Assembly (NCBI GenBank): GCA_016183175.1
Contig: JACPFC010000106.1
Location: 1-34,521 of the forward strand
Direction of reading: 5' to 3'
From: Deltaproteobacteria bacterium
GTDB taxonomy: Bacteria > UBA10199 > SBBF01
Length of the DNA stretch: 34,521 nucleotides
In this document: piece after piece, positions 7,475 to 15,023 of the stretch
Layout: each line of letters opens with the position of its first letter
Numbering within the stretch: position 1 is the first letter of the stretch
Program-made: the position numbers and the translations under genes
Notes under the pieces: model-generated
What the model saw: only the letters and a program-made list of their open reading frames with translations
Databases searched by the model: none
What the model was told of the DNA's origin: nothing

Positions 7475-7760
7475 ATTCAATTCCTTCCCGCGCCAGCAGT
7501 TCCTTTTTCTTTTTTACTCCCAAAGAAAATCCGCCGATCGACCCGTCGGCGCGAATGACCCGGTGGCATGGCACCACCACCGGATACGGATTTTTTTTCA
7601 CCGCCTGCCCCACCGCCCGCACCGCTTCGGGCTTGCCTATTTTTTTGGCCACCCATGCGTAACTCCGAACCTGGCCGGCCGGGATTTTCATCAGTTGCCG
7701 CCAAACCTTTTGCTGAAACGGCGTTCCACATGAGAAGTTCGGTTTTTTTATTTGAGACAT
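7413..7760 (-). CDS. Methylated-DNA-[protein]-cysteine S-methyltransferase-like protein
   Basis: A 115-residue protein consisting almost only of the MGMT DNA-binding/active-site domain. It has TPFQQKVWRQLMKIPAGQVRSY, the winged-helix Arg region, and PCHRVI with the methyl-accepting Cys at 65, so it is not an alkyltransferase-like (ATL) protein, which has Trp there. It is shorter than Ogt/Ada-C because the N-terminal ribonuclease-like domain is missing. The ATG at 7760 is used; the longer reading starts at a TTG and adds residues unlike the family. The last 20 residues (after EGIEC) are basic, low complexity and carry one arm of an inverted repeat. It repairs O6-alkylguanine if active; that is inference from the intact Cys. 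Confidence 0.88.
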   Translation of the reverse strand: MSQIKKPNFSCGTPFQQKVWRQLMKIPAGQVRSYAWVAKKIGKPEAVRAVGQAVKKNPYPVVVPCHRVIRADGSIGGFSLGVKKKKELLAREGIECRGSSVTRGSQRKRGERTKQ

Positions 7761-7929
7761 GGGGAAACAACTAGTCGAGCAGGGTGGGAGCGTCAATATT
7801 TAAACACTAGTAAGCTCTCAAATCGATAAAGTTATCATATTGAAAATGGTTTTTTTTGGGGCTTGGAAGGGACATAAGTAAAAATATTAGTAATTTCAGC
7901 TAGTTAAAATATGAACAAAACTCGTTTGG

Positions 7930-7946
7930 TTGGCACGAAATCTGCA
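7930..7946 (+). promoter_or_regulatory. Sigma-54-type promoter candidate for the 7975 gene
   Basis: TTGGCACGAAATCTGCA fits the RpoN consensus with a single change in the -12 box (CTGCA for TTGCA). GG (7932-7933) and GC (7944-7945) are correctly spaced. Predicted start is about 7957. It ends a 130-bp AT-rich stretch (7797-7929) suitable for IHF or activator binding, and its presence argues against the upstream TTG (7930) as a translation start. Confidence 0.5.
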
Positions 7947-7974
7947 TGTTGTTACAGAAGGGGTGAGTCGAGGT

Positions 7975-8406
7975 ATGAGGGATAAACATCTTGTAGAATC
8001 GAAAAGGAATCATCCTACCGCGGGGTCCCAACATGGGTCAGTGACCCCTGGGTCTGAAACCCACGGGTCGTTGACCCAGGAGTCACCAATTCCTCCGAGA
8101 CCCTACGTTGAAATTCCGAACATTGACAAATTGTTCAAACCGCACGGGGTTTATGACGGCAAGATGTTTTATACCCATGACAAAGTGACCTATACCTTCG
8201 TTGACAACAAAGAGGTCGTCTCCCTTCATTTCGACAAAAAACGCCAGGCCATTTTTTATCGCGGCCACAATATCGCCAACCTCAATTTAACCGACGACCA
8301 AAAGCGGCATCTCGACCGGTTTGCGGAGGAGCTGGACAAAGATCCGCAGACCAAAAGCTTCTCTCCCATTTATTCCAAGGCACTCGGCGCGGCGATGAAA
8401 CGGTAG
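7975..8406 (+). CDS. Protein of unknown function with a repeated-motif C-terminus
   Basis: I do not recognise this 143-residue protein. There is no signal peptide or membrane segment. Residues about 20-45 form a linker rich in Gly-Ser, Thr and Pro, encoded by a cluster of GGGTC/GACCC palindromes (8023-8085). The rest looks folded: a beta-rich segment with YDGKMFYTHDKVTYTF, then AIFYRGHNIANLNL followed by a charged helix. That last motif resembles two motifs in the next gene (VLNGRDVAGLI and VLNGMNVTAFI). The ATG at 7975 follows GAGG and lies downstream of the sigma-54-type promoter, which is why it is preferred over TTG 7930. Probably cotranscribed with the following gene and comEC. Confidence 0.7.
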   Translation: MRDKHLVESKRNHPTAGSQHGSVTPGSETHGSLTQESPIPPRPYVEIPNIDKLFKPHGVYDGKMFYTHDKVTYTFVDNKEVVSLHFDKKRQAIFYRGHNIANLNLTDDQKRHLDRFAEELDKDPQTKSFSPIYSKALGAAMKR

Positions 8407-8420
8407 CGCCGGTCAATCAA

Positions 8421-8542
8421 ATCAAAAGGAGAGTTCTTTTGACGGAGCAATTTTCGCTCCCGCCAGCCACATCCACCGACGAAACAATCCAACTCGGGGC
8501 GGCTTGCGAAAATTGCGAAGACAAAGGGACTCTCCTTTTGAT
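8421..8542 (+). repeat. Family B palindromic element, copy 1
   Basis: 36-bp terminal arms (8421-8456 and 8507-8542) are complementary at 29 positions. The outermost 14 bp (ATCAAAAGGAGAGT) pair perfectly, as do the inner 9 bp (CAATTTTCG). The 50-bp centre is about 80% identical to copy 2 at 11677-11804. It fills the gap between two genes, and its right arm overlaps the possible start of the next ORF (TTG 8504). Confidence 0.9.
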
Positions 8543-9259
8543 GTTGCCAATCTACGGCAATTCACCGAAAATCAACCTGTGGACATTAAGCCAATCAGGC
8601 TCATCCAGAAGGTCGAGCCGGCCGAAATTCCGCAGACGCGGATCGACCGCAACCTTCCCCGCGCCCCCGTTCTTCCCAAACCCCCTCCCGGAAAATGGGA
8701 CTACTCCGGCGGGCGCATCGTCTTAAACGGCCGCGATGTGGCTGGTCTTATCGAGCAGACGGCAAACCAGAAACCTGTTGCCTTGTCAAAGCTGGCCGGC
8801 GAGCTGGAGGCGTTTCGGAACTATTACATCCGCAAAAATTCAAAAAAGCGGAAAAGAAAAGCGGGAGGGGAAGTCATCGTCGAGGAACTCGACCCCACCG
8901 GCGAGCTGGGGCATCTCTCGGCGCTGGTGGATGCCTACATCGCCAAGATTATGCGCCTTCTCAAGCGCAAATACGACGAAAAGGCCGACGGCCTTTCGTA
9001 TTCCCTTGATGATGACGGCCAGCTGGTCTTAAACGGCATGAACGTCACCGCCTTTATCCGGATGGCCGAGCAGTATCCCGGCGACAAGGCCCGCCTGTTT
9101 TTAAAAGGGCTGAAGGAACGCCTCTCGGTCATCCTCTCCAACAAGACCCGAAACCCCAATTACGAAAAAATCTACGAGGCGACCCAACGCCTCTTTGAAC
9201 AGATCGATCTCGAACTGAAAAGAATCGTTGAAAAAGAGCGGCTGATTGAGAATAAGTAA
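8504..9259 (+). CDS. Protein of unknown function with two copies of a VLNG-type motif
   Basis: Unrecognised soluble protein. The stated start (TTG 8504) lies inside family B copy 1, so the first dozen residues would be element-encoded. GTG 8579 is an alternative and no ATG is available before the conserved-looking part, so the native start may have been lost when the element entered. After a Pro-rich segment, two similar units follow: GGRIVLNGRDVAGLIEQ and DGQLVLNGMNVTAFIRM, each with a helix ending in a Leu-rich segment. Between them is a Lys/Arg cluster (KNSKKRKRKAGG), and the C-terminus is an alpha-helical, charged tail. It is 3 bp from comEC, which suggests cotranscription and a possible link to DNA uptake, but no function can be assigned. 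Confidence 0.65.
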   Translation: MRKLRRQRDSPFDVANLRQFTENQPVDIKPIRLIQKVEPAEIPQTRIDRNLPRAPVLPKPPPGKWDYSGGRIVLNGRDVAGLIEQTANQKPVALSKLAGELEAFRNYYIRKNSKKRKRKAGGEVIVEELDPTGELGHLSALVDAYIAKIMRLLKRKYDEKADGLSYSLDDDGQLVLNGMNVTAFIRMAEQYPGDKARLFLKGLKERLSVILSNKTRNPNYEKIYEATQRLFEQIDLELKRIVEKERLIENK

Positions 9260-9262
9260 CCT

Positions 9263-11701
9263 GTGTACGCCCCCCGCGAAATCGCGCGCAGGCCGCTTTT
9301 TTATCCCCTTTGCCTCCTCATCATCGGGATTCTTGCCTGGGATCATTGGATTCTCCCCAATAAAAAAAGTCTCCCGCTCCCCGATAAGCCCGCCGAATAC
9401 GAAGGGGTGATCGTCGAAAACCCCGATGTCTCGGGAGAAAAGACCAAGGCGGCAGGGCCCCTCCAAAAAGCTGGCGGGCAGGCGCCAACCAAATGGTCCG
9501 AATGGACCTTCAAACAGTCCGCAAACTTCTTGGCAAAACGCGTAGAAGTTGCAGAGAAAAAAACCAAACTTACGGTCAAGAAACGCGCCGAAGACGGACG
9601 CGAGGCAAAAGTTCTTCTGACACTCATCGATACTGCCATGCCGTTCCGACGGGGCGATTGGATTCGCTTTCACACCCGCCTTAAAGAGCCGGTCTCTTAC
9701 AAAAACCCCGGCGGCTTCAATTATGCCCGTTATTTGCGCCGGAAGGGGATTTTAGCGACAGGCTTCATCCGGACCCCGAAAGATATCTCGGCGATTGAAC
9801 CGGTTGAACCGGCTCAGCCGGCCCGTCTTTCGGCTCTGGAGTACAGAATGGATGCGCTCAAGACAAAAACAAAAGAACATCTTGTCTCCCTTGCGGGAAC
9901 GCGTTCCGCGGGGATTCTCGTCGCCCTCCTTTGGGGGGATGAGTCGCTTCTCGACTTCGAGACCGAAAATTTGTTTCGCAATCACGGCATCAATCACCTT
10001 CTGGTCATCTCCGGCCTCCACTTCGCCACGCTGGCCTTTTTGATCTTTCATCTGTTCATGGCGACAGCAAGGCTTTTTCCCCGCCTCCTCCTCTCATTTC
10101 CCATGCGAAAAATCGCATCCGGGGCGACGATGGTTCCACTGACTCTCTATGTTCTCTTTTGTGAACCGAACCCTTCCATTACGCGGGCCTATATCGCCAT
10201 TGTCGCCTATCTGGCCGCGATGATATTAAACCGCTCGCGCGATCTCCTGAACGTCGTCTTTTTGGCGGCCTTTATCATTCTTTTGACGCGCCCTTCCGAC
10301 CTCTTTGATCTTTCATTCCAGCTGTCGTTTGGCGCCGTCTTGTGTCTTGCGCTGATTTTGCCTGTTTTGTCGGATTTTTTTGCCCAAAAGCCGGATGACA
10401 AAAAGAAAAACCTTTTGAGGCAAATTACCTCCTGGTTCGGCGAATTGATTCTGATCAATGCGGCGGTGTTTATCGGGCTAACCCCCATTCTTGTTTATTA
10501 TTTTCATCGCATGACCCCCGATTCATTCATCATGAACCTCTGGGCGGTTCCCCTTTTTGAACTGGTGATTGTGCCCATCGGCCTTGTATCCCTTGTCCTT
10601 GAAATTTTTGCGCCGGGAGCCGCCTCGTTTCTTTTTGCTTTTGACACCCGGCTTATCGACGCGGCCCTCCGGATTTTGCAAAAGGCCGATTCATTGTTTG
10701 GAACCCCTCTCCTTGTTTTTCCGCCCCGCGGCTGGGAGCTGATGCTCTATTTTTTTCTCCTTTTTACGTTTGTCCTCGGCGTCCGGCCCCGATTTCGCAA
10801 AATTACCGCCCTTGCCGTTGCCGCTGTTTTTCTCGTTGACGGGGGTTTCAGGCTCCATCAGGTGTACGGCGCCGATCGTTTCCGGATCACGCAGATCGAC
10901 GTGGGGGAGGGGGATTCCCTTTTGGTGGAATCGCCTGGACCGAAACGGGTGCTGATTGACGGCGGGGGATCCCCTTTTTTCGATCTGGGAGAAAATGTAT
11001 TGATCCCTTTTTTGCTGTATGAACGGATTCCAAGGCTGGATGCCGTTGTGGTCACGCATGCCGACACCGACCACTATCTGGGTCTTCAAAAGGTGCTGGA
11101 GTCTTACCGGGTCGGCGAACTCTGGTGGAACGGGGTTTTGGACGACAACCCGGCTTATCGGCATTTGTTGGAAACAGCCGGGGAAAAGGGGATCAAAATC
11201 GTCGAAATGAGTCGCGGGATGCAATTTTCTTTGTCGGCGGAAGATCGCTGGGAGGTCCTTTCGCCCGATCCGGAGGACAAGATCACCGCCAAAGACAATA
11301 ACCGGTCGGTTGTCCTTCGTCTTACGGTGCGCGGCTGGACGGCGTTGTTTACGGGCGACCTCGAATCGTGGGGGGAATTTAAATTGTTGCGATCGATGAT
11401 AGGGGCGTCCGCCAATACTTCGTGGCGGACGCCCCTACGCTCCGATTATCTGAAGGTCGGCCACCACGGGAGCCGGACATCAAGTTCGGAGGATTTTTTA
11501 AAGGCGGTCTTGCCGCGCGTAGCTACTGTCGGGGTCGGAGCCGGGAACCGGTTTCGTCATCCCTCGCGCGAAGTGGTCCGGCGGTTTGAAAGCCTCCACA
11601 TTCCAATGTATCGAACCGACCGGGACGGGGCGATTCAGGTGAATTTTGACGGGAGTGAAATTCAGGTCAAAACATACAACAAACAAAAGGGGTCCTTTTG
11701 A
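9263..11701 (+). CDS. comEC: ComEC/Rec2 family DNA internalisation protein
   Basis: The 812-residue inner-membrane channel protein carries single-stranded DNA into the cytoplasm during transformation. In order: N-terminal membrane segments (about 12-30), an OB-like periplasmic domain, the competence membrane domain with HGINHLLVISGLHFATLAF and many helices (about 220-525), and a C-terminal metallo-beta-lactamase domain with DVGEGDSLLVE, VVVTHADTDHYLG (metal motif near 598-603), FTGDLE and LKVGHHGS. The start is GTG 9263. A 38-bp perfect palindrome (11400-11437) adds about 13 residues just before RSDYLKVGHHGS, and the last residues and stop codon come from family B copy 2. Both oddities lie outside the catalytic motifs. 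Confidence 0.94.
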   Translation: MYAPREIARRPLFYPLCLLIIGILAWDHWILPNKKSLPLPDKPAEYEGVIVENPDVSGEKTKAAGPLQKAGGQAPTKWSEWTFKQSANFLAKRVEVAEKKTKLTVKKRAEDGREAKVLLTLIDTAMPFRRGDWIRFHTRLKEPVSYKNPGGFNYARYLRRKGILATGFIRTPKDISAIEPVEPAQPARLSALEYRMDALKTKTKEHLVSLAGTRSAGILVALLWGDESLLDFETENLFRNHGINHLLVISGLHFATLAFLIFHLFMATARLFPRLLLSFPMRKIASGATMVPLTLYVLFCEPNPSITRAYIAIVAYLAAMILNRSRDLLNVVFLAAFIILLTRPSDLFDLSFQLSFGAVLCLALILPVLSDFFAQKPDDKKKNLLRQITSWFGELILINAAVFIGLTPILVYYFHRMTPDSFIMNLWAVPLFELVIVPIGLVSLVLEIFAPGAASFLFAFDTRLIDAALRILQKADSLFGTPLLVFPPRGWELMLYFFLLFTFVLGVRPRFRKITALAVAAVFLVDGGFRLHQVYGADRFRITQIDVGEGDSLLVESPGPKRVLIDGGGSPFFDLGENVLIPFLLYERIPRLDAVVVTHADTDHYLGLQKVLESYRVGELWWNGVLDDNPAYRHLLETAGEKGIKIVEMSRGMQFSLSAEDRWEVLSPDPEDKITAKDNNRSVVLRLTVRGWTALFTGDLESWGEFKLLRSMIGASANTSWRTPLRSDYLKVGHHGSRTSSSEDFLKAVLPRVATVGVGAGNRFRHPSREVVRRFESLHIPMYRTDRDGAIQVNFDGSEIQVKTYNKQKGSF
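11400..11437. repeat. Family F palindrome inserted in the comEC reading frame
   Basis: TAGGGGCGTCCGCCA (11400-11414) and TGGCGGACGCCCCTA (11423-11437) are perfectly complementary around an 8-nt loop. The translation (IGASANTSW...) interrupts the stretch between the FTGDLE strand and LKVGHHGS of the beta-lactamase domain, where ComEC proteins normally have only a short connection. The reading frame is kept. Confidence 0.8.
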
Positions 11702-11804
11702 CGAAGTAATTTTCGTTCCCGCCGGCGACATCTGTCGGCGAGACAATCCAACTCCGGGCGGCTTACGAAAATTGCGAAGACAAAGGGACCCCTTTTGTTT
11801 GTTG
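11677..11804 (+). repeat. Family B palindromic element, copy 2
   Basis: 39-bp arms (11677-11715 and 11766-11804) are complementary at 33 positions, and the outer 19 bp (CAACAAACAAAAGGGGTCC) are perfect. The core matches copy 1 (8421-8542), but the outer arms differ between copies while staying self-complementary. It encodes the last comEC codons and its TGA, and ends 4 bp from the stop of the convergent lipoprotein gene, so it could serve as a bidirectional terminator. Confidence 0.9.
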
Positions 11805-11807
11805 TCA

Positions 11808-12131
11808 CTACCGTAATTCCAGCATTTCCCACGACAGAATATCCCACCCCAGCGGCGGGGTTTTTTTGGCGGTTAAAAGGACGCGGGCCATCTGGCCGTT
11901 TCCCAACTGCAGGAAGGCGTCGATTTCGGAAAGATTCCGGGCCTGTTCGGACACGCCATTGATTTCGACCTTTTGAACCGGGTTTTGGCCGATGATGGAG
12001 GTTTTGTATTTTTTGCCGTAGCTTTTAAAAAAGCCCGCGGTCATTGAATGGGCCGATTTGGCCGATGGCATCCGCCCGCCGCAGGCGGCGAGGACGGCGA
12101 GCATTAACAGTGTCATGAGTGTTTTTCGCAT
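11808..12131 (-). CDS. Small lipoprotein of unknown function
   Basis: A 107-residue protein with a classic lipoprotein signal: a basic N-terminus (MRKT), a hydrophobic core (LMTLLMLAVLA) and lipobox LAAC, with acylation expected at Cys17. The mature part (about 90 residues) is beta-rich, with KYKTSIIGQNPVQKVEINGV and a C-terminal GWDILSWEMLEL. I do not recognise a family. It lies downstream of, and in the same direction as, the Nudix gene, separated by about 47 bp. The stop codon is next to family B copy 2. Export to the periplasmic face is a confident inference; its role is unknown. Confidence 0.8.
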   Translation of the reverse strand: MRKTLMTLLMLAVLAACGGRMPSAKSAHSMTAGFFKSYGKKYKTSIIGQNPVQKVEINGVSEQARNLSEIDAFLQLGNGQMARVLLTAKKTPPLGWDILSWEMLELR

Positions 12132-12178
12132 TGGGCAGGAGTATCAGCAGATGCTCTGGACAATGTCAAATGTCAAAG

Positions 12179-12754
12179 TCATTTGTATGAGACACGCCAC
12201 GCCTCGAGGAACTCCACCAGAATCCTCCCCGTTGCCCCCCAGATTTCGTGGTTCTTATAGATGAAGGTGGGATCTTCGTATTCGATGCCATAGAGCTGTT
12301 TTTTCACATGTCGAAAATTTTCGGGGTTCAGGAAGTGGCCGACCGGAGCGGTGAAAATCTCGGCAATCTCGGAGAGGCTGGGTTTTAAGGTGAAGGATTG
12401 ACTTACCCTGCCGACAAACGGGGTCACCAGATAACCGCTTGGCGTCGCCAGTTGTCCCAAGCGTCCGACGGATGAAACCAGCGAAGGTTCGAGGCCGATC
12501 TCCTCCCGGGTTTCACGAATCGCCGTGGCCCACAAATCGCTGTCTCCCTCATCGCAGGCGCCGCCCGGAAAACAGATCTGCCCCTTGTGATGCAAAACGA
12601 TCTGCGACCGTTTGGTGAAAAGGAGATGATCCTCACCCTTTTCGCGGAGAAGAAGAACCAGCACCGCCGCCTTGGTCAATTGCGCCGGCGCTCCCGGGTG
12701 TGTCTGAACAGCCCGCTTCTGCCGGGCCAAAAATTTTGAAAGCTGTTTGTCCAT
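12179..12754 (-). CDS. Nudix hydrolase, CoA pyrophosphatase (NudL/YeaB) type
   Basis: A 191-residue Nudix enzyme. The Nudix box is present as GACDEGDSDLWATAIRETREEIGL-like sequence spanning about residues 78-101 with the catalytic REXXEE core. The preceding KGQICFPGG and the following TPSGYLVTPFVG match the CoA-pyrophosphatase subgroup, which splits CoA or acyl-CoA into 3'-phosphoadenosine phosphate and (acyl-)phosphopantetheine. Length is typical. The start ATG at 12754 lies directly at the end of repeat E2, which carries a GGGCC hairpin, so initiation may be influenced by that element. It sits between the lytic transglycosylase and a lipoprotein, all on the - strand. Confidence 0.88.
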   Translation of the reverse strand: MDKQLSKFLARQKRAVQTHPGAPAQLTKAAVLVLLLREKGEDHLLFTKRSQIVLHHKGQICFPGGACDEGDSDLWATAIRETREEIGLEPSLVSSVGRLGQLATPSGYLVTPFVGRVSQSFTLKPSLSEIAEIFTAPVGHFLNPENFRHVKKQLYGIEYEDPTFIYKNHEIWGATGRILVEFLEAWRVSYK

Positions 12755-12792
12755 TATGCTTGGGGCCCTTTCGGCCCGGTTGTTGCTATTCG
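12752..12792 (-). repeat. Family E repeat ending at the Nudix start codon (copy E2)
   Basis: About 41 bp match the sequence before PilZ protein 1 (19933-19973). The core GGGCCGAAAGGGCCCCAA is identical, can fold as GGGCC-GAAAG-GGCCC, and is followed in both copies by 3-4 variable bases and ATAATG, where ATG is the start codon. The genes downstream are unrelated. A translated-leader or mobile ribosome-binding role is speculative. Confidence 0.75.
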
Positions 12793-12799
12793 TATCTAT

Positions 12800-14542
12800 T
12801 CAGAGTTGATTAACTATCCCATTCTCCTCTTTCATCTCCGCTCCCACCTCGCTCTCTCCTCCCTGCTCGGTCGGCGCTCGGTGGGAACCCTCCTCCGGCG
12901 TCATCGCCACACCGGTATCGGTTGACGCACCACTGTCGCGGGGGAGTTTGATGATCATTCCGGGAGAAATCGGTTCGCCGGGAATCAGGTTGTTCGCCTC
13001 TTCCAGGCTCTCCAACGGTATCCGGTAGTAATCGGCAATCGAGGCGGTTGTTTCGTCCTCCTGCACGACATGCCATTCGGCGGTCTGGATCTGCCTCCAG
13101 TATCGGGCCGCCGCGCGGGCAAAGAGGGGGCCGAAATTTTTCGGGATTTTTACCAGGTAGCCTGCGGGGAGCGAATAGTCGCCGTTCAACACATCCTCCG
13201 CGATGGCGGGGTTTAAATTTCTTAAGACCTCGGGATCGACATCCACCATCTCCGCAAGCATTTTCAGGTTGATGCTCTCCTGCGGCATGAAGAGCTCATA
13301 TTGCAGGGGAGGAAGTTTTTCAATCGGGCCGAAAAACGTCTCCTGATTGTCGTAAACATAAAGCGCCGCCAAAAATTCGGGATAATAGTTGCGCGAAAAA
13401 AACTGGTAGCCCGGATCCTTGAAATTTTTGATGATCGTCGCGATGTCGTCCGTTTTCAACTCTTCCCTGGCGCGAAGCAGGCGGCCGGGGCCCGTGTTAT
13501 ATGCATTTACGGTCAGCGGCCAGGAGCCGAGCAGTTTGTATTCATTGGCCAGATGCCGGGCCGCCGCGTAGGTGGAAAGAATGGGGTCGAGCCGCTCGTC
13601 CGCCCACGAGTCGATTTTCAGGTAGCGCTTTCCGGTGGGGTAGATGAATTGCCAAAGCCCCACCGCCTCGGCCGACGAGACGGCATTGATGTTGAAGGCC
13701 GACTCCACAAAGGGGATGCGGGTCAGTTCCACCGGGAGTCCCTTCAGCGCAAAAATATTTTCCATCTCCTTCATGTAGAGGCCGGAAAGCCGGATGGCCC
13801 GGAGAAAACGGTTTTTGAATCCCGATTGCGTGTCGATATTGTCCGGATCGGCCGCCTCCGAAAGCGAGGAAGGGCCTTCGCGGGCAAAAAGATCGGCGAT
13901 CCGTTTTTCCTCGGGGGTCAAGCTGGCGCCGCCGGAAATTTTTTGGGGGAGGCCCAAAAGCATTTTGCGGAGGCGCATTTTTTCTTCAAGGATAAACTGG
14001 TCTTTGAGCGCGCCGGCCATGGAGGGGGAGAGGCCGGAGGTCAGATCGTCGAGGCCGGACAAGTCGATGGCGGAGTAGACAATGGCCACATTGTCCTTGT
14101 GGTGGAAAAGATACTGGTCCTTGTCGTACCGGCCGAAAACCTGAATCCAGAAATCGACCATTCCACGGATCGCCTCGGGAACAGGGAACGAATAATGGAC
14201 CGGGTCGCGATCCTGCCGGGAGTCGGACACCCATGCCTCGTCAAACGGGACGCCAAAGCGGCGCTCGAATTCCTCTTTTATGGCGACCAGCGATTTTTCC
14301 GCCTCGTCCGCCGGAAACGGCGCCTCGCCGCTCGCCTTGAACTGGATGAAATCGCTCAAGCCGGCGGAGGGAGCCGTTTCGTTTGCCCCTTCGGCCTCCG
14401 GAGGCGGAATCATGGCCGCGGTCGCAGAATCGGGACGAAAATGGCGGGCAATCTGCGATGGAATTCCAAAAACCAGCAGATAGAGGCTGATGGAAAGGGA
14501 GAGAACGAACGCGATTTGCCGGAATTTTTTGGAATAAGTCAT
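12800..14542 (-). CDS. Membrane-bound lytic murein transglycosylase (MltD-like) with LysM
   Basis: This 580-residue enzyme would cleave peptidoglycan to 1,6-anhydro muropeptides in the periplasm. Residues about 10-28 form an N-terminal membrane anchor or uncleaved signal (IAFVLSLSISLYLLVFGI). The SLT domain holds FVESAFN with the catalytic Glu near 280, SSAEAVGLWQFIYPTGKRY, and NAYNTGPGRL. A degenerate LysM-like segment (about 425-465) and a clearer C-terminal LysM (about 490-535: YYRIPLESLEEANNL, then PGMIIKLP) would bind glycan strands. The segment between anchor and SLT is long (about 200 residues) and less conserved. The final residues are Gly/Glu-rich and probably disordered. Confidence 0.92.
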   Translation of the reverse strand: MTYSKKFRQIAFVLSLSISLYLLVFGIPSQIARHFRPDSATAAMIPPPEAEGANETAPSAGLSDFIQFKASGEAPFPADEAEKSLVAIKEEFERRFGVPFDEAWVSDSRQDRDPVHYSFPVPEAIRGMVDFWIQVFGRYDKDQYLFHHKDNVAIVYSAIDLSGLDDLTSGLSPSMAGALKDQFILEEKMRLRKMLLGLPQKISGGASLTPEEKRIADLFAREGPSSLSEAADPDNIDTQSGFKNRFLRAIRLSGLYMKEMENIFALKGLPVELTRIPFVESAFNINAVSSAEAVGLWQFIYPTGKRYLKIDSWADERLDPILSTYAAARHLANEYKLLGSWPLTVNAYNTGPGRLLRAREELKTDDIATIIKNFKDPGYQFFSRNYYPEFLAALYVYDNQETFFGPIEKLPPLQYELFMPQESINLKMLAEMVDVDPEVLRNLNPAIAEDVLNGDYSLPAGYLVKIPKNFGPLFARAAARYWRQIQTAEWHVVQEDETTASIADYYRIPLESLEEANNLIPGEPISPGMIIKLPRDSGASTDTGVAMTPEEGSHRAPTEQGGESEVGAEMKEENGIVNQL

Positions 14543-14615
14543 CGAATCTGTAATTATAGTCGAATTGTCAAAAAAATCAATTCACAGATCCCTCTCGATT
14601 TGCTAAAAGACTTGG

Positions 14616-15023
14616 ATGCCCCACATCAAAAAGCACGCGCAATTTTGGCTCCCCCTTTTGGTTCTTGCGTTCTCTTCTGTTTCCTGCGGTTCAACGTCGG
14701 ATTCGGAAGAGTCGGAGGAGGATGACGAGGAAGGGGTCACGCTGACCATCTCGGCCGGACATGTTTTTGCCACCCCCGCTTTGACCGCTCCTTCCGGTTC
14801 CACCATCACCGTCATTAACAATGATGATACGCCGCACACCGTCACCAGCCAGAGCGCCGAGGATGCCTTTGACGATACGGGTGACTTTGACGTGACGGTC
14901 TCTTCCGGGGGAACAGCCCTGCTGACGCTTCCCGAGGCCGCCTCCGGGACGGTATTTTTCTATTATTGCGCGTTTCATGTGGACGGCATGAGCCCCTCCA
15001 GCGGGACAATCGCGATTGAATGA
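14616..15023 (+). CDS. Cupredoxin-like (plastocyanin-type) lipoprotein
   Basis: A 135-residue exported copper protein. A signal peptide with lipobox SVSC (Cys near 24) is followed by an acidic linker (SDSEESEEDDEEG) and a cupredoxin fold. Type-1 copper ligands can be placed: His in DTPHTV, then Cys, His and Met in YYCAFHVDGM. Such proteins carry electrons or bind copper at the outer face of the membrane. The stop codon overlaps the start of the NSS transporter by 4 bp, so the two are probably cotranscribed, although no functional link is known. Its role as a carrier is inference from ligand conservation. Confidence 0.9.
   Translation: MPHIKKHAQFWLPLLVLAFSSVSCGSTSDSEESEEDDEEGVTLTISAGHVFATPALTAPSGSTITVINNDDTPHTVTSQSAEDAFDDTGDFDVTVSSGGTALLTLPEAASGTVFFYYCAFHVDGMSPSSGTIAIE

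Noticed and set aside
13301-14725. Long + strand ORF (474 codons) opposite the lytic transglycosylase gene
   Set aside because: Arg/Gly-rich antisense reading without any domain; the - strand protein has full SLT and LysM motifs.
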